Source: Atherinomorus stipes
Taxonomy: Eukaryota > Chordata > Actinopteri > Atheriniformes > Atherinidae
Length of the DNA: 64,000 bases
NCBI GenBank assembly: GCA_023101725.1
Contig: JALJCO010013434.1
Span: 1,257,501-1,321,500, forward strand
Direction of reading: 5' to 3'
In this document: one piece after another, positions 11,801-21,504 of the stretch
How the letters are laid out: each line of letters starts with the position of its first letter
Position numbering within the stretch: the stretch's first letter is position 1
Notes under the pieces: model-generated
The model's input: only the letters and a program-made list of their open reading frames with translations
What the model was told of the DNA's origin: nothing
The model's database searches: none
Translations under genes and position numbers: made by a program

Positions 11801-14800
11801 GACTAACCAGACTAGAACGGATTTTTGATTCTGTTATTTTGCAGAATTTGAGGATTAAAATGATACTTGGATTATAACAGCTGGCTGTTATGCTATGCCA
11901 TTGTTTCCAGACACAGATAAGCAATGTTTAAAAAATCTCAGACTCCAACTCATAAATACCTCATAAAACAGCGTTAATTTTTTATTTGAAGTGGAAGAAG
12001 AAATATCTGATAAAGTATGAGTTGAGGTACTCAGGAGGGTACATACCTCATCTATTAATGCTCATCATAGCCTCATTCAATGTTTAACAGTTTGCAGATC
12101 TCCCTGGACTAGTATGGTTATCTTGAATATATAAAGAAGTGGACTAATTTCATTAGGCTTTGCCCTTAAAAGAATTGTACAGTGATTCCTAACTCTGGTC
12201 CTTAAGGCCCACTATCCTGAAAACTTTCCATGTTGCCCTGTTGAAATACAGCTGACTGACTCACATAATGGGTCATTAATGGTGCAGAGCTCATCAGAGA
12301 TCCATTTAATTTGAATCAGCTGTGTCCTAGCAGGCCAAAATGGAAAGTCTTCAGGATAGTGTGCCTTGAGGACCAGGGTTGGGAATCACTGGAATAGTAC
12401 ACTCACAGAATGATGTGCATTCATTTTCTACTCACCATCATGCTGAGCAAGACTCTGGAGCACTTTTTTAATATCTCAAATGCAGCTGGAGATCGGAGAG
12501 GTTTTTTCCCTCAACTTTCATATAATGGAGTTCACCAGCGCCCGAACCAAAAAGGTCCATAAAAGTCCTCAAAAACTTGGCAATATTTCTCCATACTGCT
12601 TGTCCAATGTAATCCAAGTCTCCTGAGTGGGTAGCGTCCAAAATTTACTCCAAACAACATCATTTAGTATATTTTAATAGCTTAAACAGTGCTATACATA
12701 AGAAAAGCGCATCCATGAGAGTTCACGACACTACGGAAGCCATGGCGTTCAGCGACTACTCTGCCGATAATACAAGTGTAGAAGAAGAAATTTGCTGTTT
12801 ACATTGTGCTAAGAGAGAACAAGCTACTGTATGGACAAACCATGACAAACACAAGAGGGGTTTAGCTATTGATTTAAAACAAAGAAAGAAAGAAAAAGAG
12901 AACGCATGATCTCGTCTGCCGTGGATTCCGTAGTGTCCATGTAAATTCCATTACATGGAAGTTGGGGGAAAACGAAAACCTCTCCGATCTCCGGCTGCAT
13001 TTAAGTTATTAAAAAAGTGCTCCAGAGTCTTGCTCAACATGAGGGTGAGTAGAAAATGAACGCACATCATTCTGTGGGTGTACTATTCCTTTAATGTGTT
13101 CTTTACTGAAAAGATAACTTTACTACACACACACGAACACACACAAACCACCACCCCCACTAACAATGCACCTGACTAAAATAAATAAAGAAGCTATTGC
13201 CTTTATTCTTCTCTTATCATGAGAGGTGACTTTTTTTAAAAAAATATATATATATATTGTTTAGATCCCCGAGGGGAAATTAGGGCTCTGCATTTCACCC
13301 ATCTCTGTACAGTAGTACCAGAGAGCAGTGGGCTACTACTTAAACTACTACTGCCCGGGGAGCAGTTGGTGGGGGTTAAGGACCTTGCTTAGGCGTCCAC
13401 AGTAAGGTCCTTAACCTTACTTTGTTTAAAGGGGCCATGAAATAAAATTTTACTTTTTTGGGGTTTTGGGTTAATAAAATAATTTGTTTTGTAAAGATGA
13501 GGTGAGAATGAATAGAGAGAGAAAAAAAAAATTTCTTTATAGTGTGTTATCATTTTTTCTCTCTTCAGAAAAAAAAGAATAAGACAGAAGGAGATCATTC
13601 TACATAGATTTATCAAACTATGTAAAATAAAATATCTCCAAAAAGAGCACACTATCAAGAAAACAGCGCCCCCCCCCTCTCTCCAAAGGGTTAATAAACG
13701 TCCCCCCCCCCCCCCCCCCTCTCTGATTGAGATACGTATAGGGAGAAGAGAAAATTTTCTCCTCTGAGGAGTGGGGTGTTTAAAAAAAAAAAATAAAAAA
13801 AAAAAAAACTCGCAACAACAGGGAGGGGGGGGGACAAAATCAATTAATTACAAGTAATTTTATTTATTAACTAAATTTTTTGATAAATGTAGAACAAACT
13901 GAAAGAAGCGAAATGTTGCTAGTTCATTATCAAAATCCGCCGACAACAACACCAACTAGACCAAAAAAAAAAAAGAGAAAAAGAAAGAAAGGAGAAGCAA
14001 AAAAAAAAAAGGGAATCGGGGAAGGAGAAAACACCACCAACCAACACAGCAACCAAAATTAAGGAGGAGGGGGGGTTGGCCAAAAAAACAAACCGATAAA
14101 AAAAATGAAGTTTTTTTTTTGAATATTATATATCAAATATGCCAACAACCACAACTTGTTTTACTGCCCTTCCCTCCTCCCCTTTAAGACTTTGTTTAAA
14201 TGGAAATCACCTGTGCCTTCCTCTTACTCATTATGGAAGGATTTAAGTAGTTTTATGTGAGCTGTAATATAGCCATGTCTTCTGCACCAAACCACTAGGT
14301 TACTGAGTCATCAAAAAGAGGCGACGGGTGTTTCTATTTAATCTGCTGATGCTAAACTTTGTACGCATTCTGATTTGTGGCATTGGACATATTTGCTTTT
14401 GCCTAAAGTTCTCTTCCAGACACTGCAGCTGATGTACTGGCTTTGAAGTGGTTATTTCTCAAAACATTGTAAGCCTAAAACTTAGCCACAATGCTGCTAC
14501 ACACAAATCCACTAAGAAGTACACTGACTCTGTAACTGTTAATTAGATATAATAAACTCTTACTGCATATAGAGAGGTAAAGAGCTTCATCCCAAGAAAT
14601 GCTTTTTGTTCCGACATGCATGGGGAGCTCACATGTTATACCTCGAAGCGCTGAGAACTGACTTTCTTCCCCTTTTTCATCCAAGTGATCCGAGGCTTGG
14701 GGTCACCCATGGCTTGACAAACAAATGACGCCACTCCCCCCGAAATCCCTGTTTGGTCATCTGGGGATTTCATAAAGCTCGGCATACCTACGGGGAAAAC

Positions 14801-15896
14801 AAGACAAAAATTACAGCAAGAACAAGAGAGTCAAAGCGAGGAACCTGAATTAGAGCAAGAAAGAAAGAAAGTAAGAAAGAAACCCATTCTGACCAAATTA
14901 ATTTTCCTTCTGACTTAAAGGCTTGTGAGCAGGTGAATGAATGAATGAATTTTAATTTTCTGAAGAAGCAAAAAAATACAAGGGAAAATTTGACGAGTTG
15001 AGTTGAGACATTTTTTTCCCCATGTGGTGGGGGAAAACAATTGTATTGACATTTCTCAGTTCAATTCTTTGTTTTTGTATTTTGTATTTGGCCACAAGGA
15101 AGAGTTGAGCAAATAGAATAATATTACAAATAGAACTAGCCTTGCATTGCGTTGCATTTTGATGGTTAATTGTCTCAGCAGCATTGAAGTTGTACTTCCT
15201 GTATTTGGCAGTGGAGTGATATCATCTGCCGCTGTGTGCATGGAGAAATTTGATAACACAAAGATACAGACAAAAATACGGTCATGTGTGAAAGGCATGA
15301 TGATTTGTCAGATTTTGAAGATGATTTCAAGTTTTTTTTCGTCAAATGAACCGTACAATACGAACCAGGAGGAAGCAAAGTACAATTCTGCAGCTGGTGA
15401 AAACTAGTCCCTCAAAATGTAATGCAAAATTTGTGATGCAAGGCTAGTTTTATTTGTAATATTATACAACATAGGCATTTACACAGATAGTCTTGCGTTG
15501 TAACTGATTTGCCTCGGGTGTTCTGTGGAATGGATAAGATTGTTTTAAATGACAGGCTAGGTGATCCTGGCTAACTCAAAAATAAGGCCCAATGTCAAAA
15601 ATTCCAAACTACCCCTTTAAAAGGCTGCGGTTCAGTCATACAATCTACCTAACCAGGGAATCTTATGGCTCAATAAATCTGTTACCATGATCTGGGCTCT
15701 AAGTAGTATGGATAGTATTAGTACTCACTCTCTGCATGAGAAGGCAGAACTAGTCTAGCCAGCAGTAGTACATGAAGAACTGCCATGGTGAAAGGTACCA
15801 GCCTTCTCAGGTCCATGTCTGACTGCTGGTACACTCTCCTCCAGTCCTACTACTGGTGTTTATCAGCTTTGACCTGCCACATTCATCAGATTAAAC
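4416..15896 (-). CDS. ptprf: ptprf (LAR) receptor protein tyrosine phosphatase, 5' part of gene, partial
   Basis: This is the amino-terminal coding part of a type IIa receptor tyrosine phosphatase, a neuronal and epithelial adhesion receptor with Ig and fibronectin domains outside the membrane and tandem phosphatase domains inside. Only the signal peptide, Ig1, the first half of Ig2 and a microexon are in the window; the rest lies beyond base 1. Coding exons (minus strand) are 15816-15729, 14787-14642, 10954-10813, 10177-9989 and the optional 4433-4416. All have AG/GT borders and phases that join without a break. Ig1 shows the Cys pair FVCQ / YECT and the KKGKK lysine cluster, known in this family as the heparan/chondroitin sulfate site. 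The choice of LAR over PTPRD or PTPRS rests on [21 protein letters not shown] and KQLRSG, and on the hyi-szt2 neighbourhood. The gene is divergent from hyi. I cannot tell whether it is the a or b fish paralogue. Confidence 0.9.
5885..6475. mobile_element. probable non-autonomous DNA transposon (TATCGGCC / GATATTGGC type)
   Basis: Begins near 5898 with GGCCGATATTATCGGCC and ends near 6470 with GCCAATATCGAACATCCCTA, the style of fish hAT-like elements ending in TAGGGATGTTCGATA. The ends match only loosely and no clear target duplication is seen, so the limits are approximate. Confidence 0.45.
6655..6835 (+). repeat. SINE-like/LINE-tail repeat, copy 1
   Basis: Contains CCTTAACCCCCACTAACTGC, then AGCAGCCCACTGCTCTCAGG, then AAATGCAGAGAACGAATTTC, and ends in an AATAAAGTATAT tail. 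The same order of blocks occurs at 53205-53347 and, inverted, at 13256-13425. It looks like a fish SINE or LINE 3' tail; the family name is not certain. Confidence 0.65.
6968..7414 (+). mobile_element. TTAA-flanked non-autonomous transposon, family B copy 1 (447 bp)
   Basis: Ends are AGACACACAACGTAAC at left and the inverted GTTCTGTTGTGTGTCT at right, flanked by TTAA at 6964-6967 and 7415-7418, the target signature of piggyBac and Kolobok elements. It is GC-richer than its surroundings. It carries a small ORF at 7217-7318 starting [18 protein letters not shown]. Further copies lie at 28368-28825 and 53350-53664. Confidence 0.8.
7217..7318 (+). CDS. small basic ORF inside family B element (hypothetical, 33 aa)
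   Basis: Reads [18 protein letters not shown] followed by [15 protein letters not shown] and a stop. The start of this peptide recurs in the two other copies (28625 and, on the minus strand, about 53416), with frame damage after about ten residues. It may be the remnant of a captured first exon; translation is unproven. Confidence 0.3.
   Translation: MSDSVKKRKETLLEEERKGWNKSQNKTVFYWLE
7419..9988. other. ptprf intron, low information
   Basis: Contains a (CTGA)n run at 7733-7768 and a GC-richer stretch at about 9090-9370 (CCACGTGACCCCCCC, GGGGCGCTATC) that looks like part of an unidentified repeat. No exon was recognised. Confidence 0.5.
7733..7768 (+). repeat. (CTGA)n microsatellite
   Basis: About nine uninterrupted CTGA units. 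Confidence 0.95.
9989..10177 (-). CDS. ptprf: ptprf exon: first half of Ig domain 2, ends at the mini-exon A site
   Basis: 189 nt. It starts with the split Glu codon, then [15 protein letters not shown], and contains the first Ig2 cysteine ([13 protein letters not shown]) and the core Trp (IHWFKDF). It ends GRIKQLRSG with the final Gly codon split after its first base. This is the known position of alternatively spliced mini-exon A in type IIa phosphatases. The donor is TCAG|GTAAAG. The constitutive downstream exon, expected to begin ALQIE, was not found before base 1. Confidence 0.93.
10813..10954 (-). CDS. ptprf: ptprf exon: second half of Ig domain 1
   Basis: 142 nt encoding 47 residues plus one base. 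It starts [18 protein letters not shown] and ends [11 protein letters not shown]. It carries the second Ig cysteine (IYECTASN). The acceptor is CTGGTCAG and the donor is GAAG|GTAAGA. The end of this exon ([11 protein letters not shown]) resembles LAR more than PTPRD or PTPRS as I remember them. Confidence 0.93.
10955..12165. other. ptprf intron between the two Ig1 exons, first part
   Basis: About 1.2 kb of AT-rich sequence upstream (in transcript sense) of the second Ig1 exon, with no feature I can name. Confidence 0.5.
12180..12391. mobile_element. hAT-like MITE (212 bp) nested in a foldback element
   Basis: Inverted ends CAGTGATTCCTAACTCTGGT and its near inverse ending GGTTGGGAATCACTG. Flanked by the 8-bp duplication GAATTGTA (12172-12179) / GAATAGTA (12392-12399), seven of eight identical, as expected for hAT. 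Removing it restores the TTAAAGAATAGTACAC end of the host element. Confidence 0.85.
12742..12909 (+). CDS. small ORF in the centre of the family A foldback element (hypothetical, 55 aa)
   Basis: Starts [19 protein letters not shown] in a strong start context (GCCATGG), continues [12 protein letters not shown] and ends [13 protein letters not shown]. The copy at 39633-40528 holds the same reading frame (DYSDDNASVEEGIRCLHCA ... [12 protein letters not shown]), so the frame survived divergence of the two copies. I do not recognise the protein; function unknown. Confidence 0.4.
   Translation: MAFSDYSADNTSVEEEICCLHCAKREQATVWTNHDKHKRGLAIDLKQRKKEKENA
13256..13425 (-). repeat. SINE-like/LINE-tail repeat, copy 2 (inverted)
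   Basis: The inverse of the blocks at 6655-6835: CCCCGAGGGGAAATTAGGG, GAGAGCAGTGGGCT and GGGGGTTAAGGACCTTGC in this order on the plus strand. Confidence 0.6.
13428..14188. mobile_element. probable TTAA-type element with a low-complexity, possibly misassembled interior
   Basis: Left end TTTAAAGGGGCCATGAAAT at 13426 and right end CCTCCCCTTTAAGAC near 14180 suggest a third TTAA-flanked element. The interior is dominated by homopolymers (C-17 at 13702, A runs at 13781-13808, 13962 and 14000, G-9 at 13826) and has no recognisable arms. Confidence 0.4.
14642..14787 (-). CDS. ptprf: ptprf exon: first half of Ig domain 1
   Basis: 146 nt. It completes the split Ser codon and encodes 48 residues starting [13 protein letters not shown] and ending KKVSSQRFE. 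It contains the first Ig cysteine (SFVCQ), the core tryptophan (RITW) and the KKGKK glycosaminoglycan-binding lysines. The acceptor is CCCGTAG and the donor is CGAG|GTATAA. The exon ends in phase 0 and joins directly to VIEFDD in the next exon. Confidence 0.93.
15729..15896 (-). CDS. ptprf: ptprf exon: end of 5' UTR plus signal peptide
   Basis: The acceptor follows a pyrimidine tract ending TCTTTGCAG, so the exon starts at 15896. The ATG is at 15816-15814 with G at -3 and G at +4. It encodes [10 protein letters not shown], then a hydrophobic run ([13 protein letters not shown]) and a likely cleavage region PSHAES, a typical signal peptide. The donor is GAGA|GTGAGT at 15729/15728, leaving one base of a split Ser codon. 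A second in-frame ATG lies at codon 11, so a shorter start that keeps the hydrophobic core is possible. Bases 15817-15896 are 5' UTR. Confidence 0.85.
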
Positions 15897-15962
15897 CTGC
15901 AAAGACAGAAGAGAATTGTTTTTCAGTTTCAACTTTATTTAACCAGCATTTTTCAAGCATAC

Positions 15963-16046
15963 AGATGCAGTCAAAAGTTTGGACACATCTTCTGGTTCAT
16001 TTTCAATGAGTAGATGTGTCCAAAACCTTTGACTGGTTCTACAAGT
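15963..16046. mobile_element. short Tc1-type palindromic MITE
   Basis: CAGTCAAAAGTTTGGACACA at 15968 is repeated in inverse as TGTGTCCAAAACCTTTGACTG ending about 16035, with about 30 bp between. These are Tc1-type transposon ends without a body. Confidence 0.65.
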
Positions 16047-16784
16047 GCAAGAGCACAGCTGCAGAAACAAACATAGAACACTTAAAAAAAGGGGTTTCAA
16101 GCAAGAAAGGAATATTTCAACATTTGTTAATTAAAACAAAACATTATGGCAGCGCAACTGAATTGAATTGAACTGAATGGAATCTAATTTATGCAGATTC
16201 ACAACAAAAGTTATCTGTCAGCATTTCTAAAAATACATTCCCAATCAATCCAACTAAAACCCGATTTACTGAAATCTAACTAGAATCAAATTCAACCATA
16301 TTCACTGTAATAATTAATTTTAATTGTGTTAATATGAAGCCAATTATAAAAGTTCTGAGCACTGAGTATGGCTCAATCCCCTGAACTGGGCATGCATGAG
16401 GTGACAATGGAGAGGAAAACGTCTTTGAAAAAAAACCCTACAGAACCAGGTAGGATGCACATCTCTCTCTACCCACTGGGAATTGGGGACACAAGTCAGA
16501 GGGGTCAATAAGCACCATAGTTTTAGATTTAAGCATACTCACTCTGGACATTCACATGGCCTCATCAGCACACAACAGATCAAATTATACCCCTAAAACC
16601 CCAGAAAAGTGAAATTTAATGTCATGGCACCTTTAATAAATTTCCAAACATTTTCACATTTCTGTTTTTTTTCTGTCAAGATGGTAGTTCTGAGTGTACA
16701 TGAACTAAAATGAACTTTCTTTTTATTTTGGCAAATGGCTGCAATGAAACAAAGTGTGAAAAGTTTAAAGGGGTCTGAATACCA

Positions 16785-16788
16785 CTGA

Positions 16789-16843
<55 letters not shown>
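16785..16843 (+). repeat. (AT)n microsatellite
   Basis: About 28 AT units immediately left of a Tc1-type relic. Confidence 0.95.
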
Positions 16844-16847
<4 letters not shown>

Positions 16848-18831
16848 GCAGGGTAAAAAGCACAGTTTTGCTCAAAACATTGCAATGCATACAACATTGT
16901 ATCAGAGTTCAAAAGAGGACAAATTGTTGGTGCATGTCTTGCTGGCGCATCTGTGACCAAGACAACTCTTTGTGATGTATCAAGAGACAGTATCCAGGGT
17001 AATGTCAGCATACCACCAAGAAGGACGAACCACATCCAACAGGATTAACTGTGGACGCAAGAGGAAGCTGTCTGAACGGGATGTTCGGGTGCTAACCCGG
17101 ATTGTATCCAAAAAACGTAAAACCACAGCTGCCCAAATCACGGCATTCACTTGGCCCAGGACTAGGGATGTAACGATATTGTCGATATCGCGATATCGCC
17201 GGAGGTAAACTGCCGCGATATCGTAGTGGTCTTGTCACGGTATGAAACAGCATGTCTCTTGAGACAAAAATAATAGTTTTCAGTCCGCTCTATGCGTAGT
17301 GTAACGCACTAAACTACATAGACCATGATCCTTTGCTGCCAGTGCGCTCTTTTGAGCCAATGGGAGCACACGTAGCCCCCACGCTCAGGAAAAACAAGGT
17401 GAAAGGCGGTCCGGTGAATACAGCATGGATATACACGAGGATGAAACAGCTGTTATTCTCCACGAGAAGCGAGAACTTTGTTCCTGTTCTGGAGGCCGCA
17501 GGGACAACAAGAAAGTTTGTTTTGGTCCGGTTATCCCTCTGTGAGAAGTTTCAGCCGTGACACCGCGGAGACCGCCGTGTTGACTTGGTGAGTTTATATT
17601 TAATGACGAACTTGGTCCGGGGGGCTGTGCATGCGGTGATGTCCGTGTATTAAACGCCTCGCGCGCTGTACACATTTTCGTATTTTTTCACCACCTCGAT
17701 TGGCTGTTCATGAAAACTCTCCATTTAACCTGCAGCAGTGGATGCAGAAGAGCATCTGATCAGCTGATTGTCGACATCACGGTGCTAGGTATTAGGACTT
17801 TTCCTGCTGCAACACACCTGACTTCAATCAATGGGTAATTAGCAGACTTGTGCAGCCAAGCTCTGGACATCAGGTGGTGTGTTGAAGCAGGGAAGCCCTG
17901 AAGACCAGCAGGATGCCGGCCCTCGAGGACCGGAGTTGCCTACCCCTGGTGTAGAAGTTCATACATATGACTGACCACTGACAGACAGGCGGACTTACTT
18001 ATTTTAAATTTATTGACTACTAAAGACGAGGCAGTTTCTTTGTGCCTGGGTCTTTTTTTTTACTTAGTAAATAGGTTGTTTTATTGCCTGGTTGAGTTTA
18101 TTTAATCTAGTACCTGAGCTGTCTTCTCAATAAATATGTTGGATTTTTACTTGTATTTCAGCTTCAGCAAAAGTTTTTCAGGCAGGTCAAAATGTCATAA
18201 CCTTGAATTTGACTATAACTATTGTAACAATGACTCGTCAAAGCATTTTATACCATCATTATTGTTATCGTGAGCCTCCCCACAATATCGAGATAAATAT
18301 CGTATCATGAGGTTCGTATCAAGATTATATCGTACAGTAAGATGTGGATATCGTTACATCCCTACCCAGGACTTGTGCTAGATGGGCCAAGGACTACTGA
18401 ACCATTCTGGAGGACCATGTGCATCCAAAGGTTCAAACATTGTATCCTGAAGGCGGTGCAGTGTATCAGGATGACAATGCACAAATACACACAGCAAGAC
18501 TGATGAAAGATTGGTTTGATGAACAGGAAAGTGAAATTGAACATCTCCCATGGCCTGAAAAGTCACCAGATCTAAATATTATTGAGCCACTTTGGGGTGT
18601 TTTGGAGGAGCGAGTCAAGAAACATTTTCCTCCACCAGCATCACGTAGTGACATGGCCACTATCCTGCAAGAAGTATGGCTTAAAAATCCCTCTGACCAC
18701 TGTTCAGGACTTGTATATGTCATTTCCAAGACGAACTGTCACTGTATTGGCTGCAAAAGGAGGCCCCACACCATACTAATAAATTATTGTGGTCTAAAAC
18801 CAAGTGTTTCAGTTTCATTGTCTAACCCCTG
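16844..18831 (+). pseudogene. Tc1-like transposase relic, interrupted by a hAT-like element
   Basis: Left part: EFKRGQIVGACLAGASVTKT (HTH, from about 16897), a frameshift, then VSRVMSAYHQEGRTTSN, GRKRKLSERDVRVLTRIVSK and TTAAQIT. Right part from about 18410: DHVHPKVQTLYPEGGAVYQD, DNAQIHTARLMKDWF, LPWPEKSPDLNIIEPLWGVL and LQEVW. The central DDE region between them is missing and the gene is split by the 17163-18364 insertion, so it is dead. The right end (CATTGTCTAACCCCTG) is a Tc1-type terminus; the left end is not recognisable. Confidence 0.88.
17163..18364. mobile_element. hAT-like non-autonomous transposon (1202 bp) nested in Tc1 relic
   Basis: Ends are TAGGGATGTAACGATAT and its inverse (TATCGTTACATCCCTA). 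Flanked by a perfect 8-bp target duplication CCCAGGAC at 17155-17162 and 18365-18372. The left third is CpG-rich (17330-17690). A secondary repeat resembling hAT MITE ends (GGACCGGAGTTGCCTACCCC) occupies about 17770-17950. No intact transposase. Confidence 0.88.
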
Positions 18832-18865
<34 letters not shown>

Positions 18866-18870
18866 TATAT
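18832..18870 (+). repeat. (TA)n(CA)n microsatellite
   Basis: TA units followed by short CA and TA runs, immediately right of the Tc1-type relic. Confidence 0.9.
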
Positions 18871-19899
18871 ATGTGTTTCTGGCTTCACTATTTTTATTTT
18901 CTGATCACAATATTGCCCTGATCAGCGCAAATAACGTTAAATTTCACAATATCTCCCAGATTAGTCATTAACTCTCAGCAACAACACTGTTGTTTCTGTT
19001 AGCATTAGCTAGCATAATAACGTTATGTGGTGTCATTTTCAGGAGGGTAGATACGTGAAATAAAGTGTCAGTTTTGAGTGTTCACCAAAATTTACTTTGC
19101 TTTTGTTGTTGGGGATTGAATCCAGTGTTTTCTCTGCCATGGCAGCAAGTTATTCGTCCTCTGCTCTCTGTGTGTCCGATATTCCTCCCCAATACGAACA
19201 CACTGACATTAGCGGACTGAGCAGCAGCATCATCCACTTTTGTCACAGACAGCAGAAATCTTGGTGAAATAAATGTCCGTAATCTTCTCATTCACTTATT
19301 ACCACAATTTAAGTTGTCCACTGCTGTTCCAAACACCAGGAAGGGTAGGGTCTGAAGTTTCCCCCCTGAAAATAAACATTAGATCTGATCAAGTGAAATC
19401 TGTCTCAAACTGTGCCTTTGGGCCTCTACTCTCGTGCAGTGATGAGTTTGAATGCAACTCCCTTTCCCCCTGTGTGTAATTCGGTCTTTCGCTTTGTTTT
19501 GATGTGGTTGGGACGTTTCTGGGTGGAGATTTCAGTTTATATCGCCAGCCAATGACAGAGCTAAGGGCATGACGCTGTGTGGCGTCTGCTCATGATTGGA
19601 GCAGATGCCAGTCGCTCGAACTCTCGAAGAAAAAAAAGAAAGAAAGAAAAACAGCGGATGCACCGAAGAAAAGGTAAGAGCTTTAGATGGTGCATGTTGG
19701 AAAACCAGGGTTAAAACTGGTTTGGCTTTTACCTGCTTCTGAGCTTTGAAGGAGAGGCTTGAAGCTGAAAAGGCGAAAGAACGAGGCAGCCATTAGCCTG
19801 AGAGGGAGGGGCGCTCAGTTTGAATACTGTTATTTACAAACAGTGGAGGGACACCGGTCTTTACCTTTAAGAAATAAGTCTGATTCTCATCTGTTGTAA
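18871..19899. other. ptprf intron 1 segment, unassigned GC-richer stretch
   Basis: Contains ATAACGTTA-type motifs, a CpG-containing stretch at 19480-19830 and a (GAAA)n-like run near 19630. It may be an unrecognised repeat; no coding capacity is supported. Confidence 0.4.
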
Positions 19900-20300
19900 T
19901 TACCCATGCACAGAAAGGTTCCCCAAGCAATGGCGGACAGTCTGCTGGCGGCGTTTTGCCGGATTCGTCTCTATCTCTTTGCTTGCTCTTATGTTTTCAA
20001 TCGTTTCTGCATATACTTCAATAACTCCATGCATGAAGGCTTTCTTCTTGCTATTTAGCAGGTGTTTCAGGTCACTGGTGACCCAGGGCTTATTTTTAAG
20101 AAAGCCCTTCCCTGCCCTGATGGGGATGGGGATGGTAGTTCCCACTCAGAGGTTTATACAGTGTAATCTGTCTACACACTTAGTCAAGGTATTGATCTCA
20201 TCTCTGTGTGGCTTACAGAACACCTTCTAAAAAGCATTCCTTCACAGTTTCTTGTGTACCCTGAGACCACCTCCACAAATCCTTCTTGTTACAGGTCACC
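19900..20300 (-). mobile_element. LINE fragment (L2/Maui-like, linker before reverse transcriptase)
   Basis: The minus strand reads KNKPWVTSDLKHLLNSKKKA and FMHGVIEVYAETIENI, close to the NKPWVT-LK-LLN-KK-AF block found between endonuclease and reverse transcriptase in fish LINEs of the L2/Maui group. Stops and frameshifts are present further upstream. The family is assigned from memory. Confidence 0.65.
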
Positions 20301-21504
20301 ATTTAACAACGACTGAGAACCGAGGAGAACCAGATTATGGTCAAATTTTCCCAATCGAGGACTGGTAGTCGCTTTCAAAAAATCTCTTACATTTACATGG
20401 ATCACATGGACAAACAGAAAATTTGAAGCATGAGAAAACTTGATTGTTTGGCATAGTCATGAATCTATTTAGGTTTTGTGTTTATAACCTGGCAGTGACA
20501 GAGCTGATAACATCATAGGCAGCATTGGCAGCAGCACAGGATAAGATCTACAACACTACTAGAATAACACATTGCTGGTAGATAGTATGGCTGAAATCCC
20601 ACAGCTAACATGTCAATGTCCTGGGCACCGATTCTCTTCTTCACAGTGGCATGTCTGGGATTACACAATTTGTTAACAAGCACAAATGCCTCTGAAATTA
20701 CCTCTCCCACTATTTCTGATGTCTCTGCGTGCCCATCTAAAATTAATACAGCCTTTTAGACCTCAGGTGAGTGTGGTCTAAAAGCCAGGTAGCCAGGTAC
20801 AGTAGTACATCAGTGAAACATAATACTGAAAGTCTGATGTTTTGTTTTTTTCTTTCTCATGTATGTTCTTGTAAGAGCTCTCAGCTTGTTTTTAATTCTT
20901 AAAATTTTAATTTCTGAAATCTGTGTTTTTTGAGGGGAAAAAAAATCAAGAGGAAAATCTCAAGGAGAGGCAAAATGCACACAGTATGAACAGCTTTTGG
21001 AAGAACGATTGGGCTTTTGAACATGTTAGATGTCTGCAAATGGGTAAGACACATTCACACAGGACATGTTCAAAATTCAGAGCTGCACATAACCTTGAGA
21101 TCTCTCATTTGTCTCAAAATACAACAAACTTCCAGATAAGCATCCCATAAGCTGACCTAAGCATGACACCTTTGTGGCTTCCAGCTCATGGAAAAAAGAT
21201 GGTTGTACAAATGAAATCCCTTGCATATATTACATAAGTCCGCAGCACCTGAATTACCTTATTCATGACAATGATCAGAACAGTGCAAAAGAGCTCCTGT
21301 AAGTTTGTAATCTAGTCACAGCCATCTCTGACAAAGCGGTGATATTTATACAAAATTAACATGTACAAAAGTAGTAGCAATTTATGTAACTTTTGAGTTG
21401 GCAGCATGACTCTGTGCCGGATGTCAATGACCTTCATCTGCAAATGTGCCTAAGGCAACTTGTGACACACCACTTTGCCATGGCACAACATCTGGGAACC
21501 ACTG
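20301..21504. other. ptprf intron 1 segment, nothing recognised
   Basis: AT-rich sequence with no exon, RNA gene or repeat I can name. Confidence 0.4.

Larger units (their letters stand above)
12170..13090. mobile_element. TTAA-flanked foldback transposon, family A copy 1
   Basis: Both ends begin AGGAATAGTACAC-like and are flanked by TTAA (12166-12169 and 13091-13094). Long inverted arms include GCAAGACTCTGGAGCACTTT on the left and its inverse on the right; a unique centre of about 300 bp separates them. The left arm is interrupted after ten bases by a 212-bp hAT-like element (12180-12391). The centre holds a 55-codon ORF (12742-12909). Copies: 23926-24574 and 39633-40528. Confidence 0.85.

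Noticed and set aside
9989..14787. Assignment of the Ig exons to ptprd or ptprs
   Set aside because: Ig2 is PTPRD-like in places ([23 protein letters not shown]), but [22 protein letters not shown] and the hyi-szt2 neighbourhood favour ptprf.
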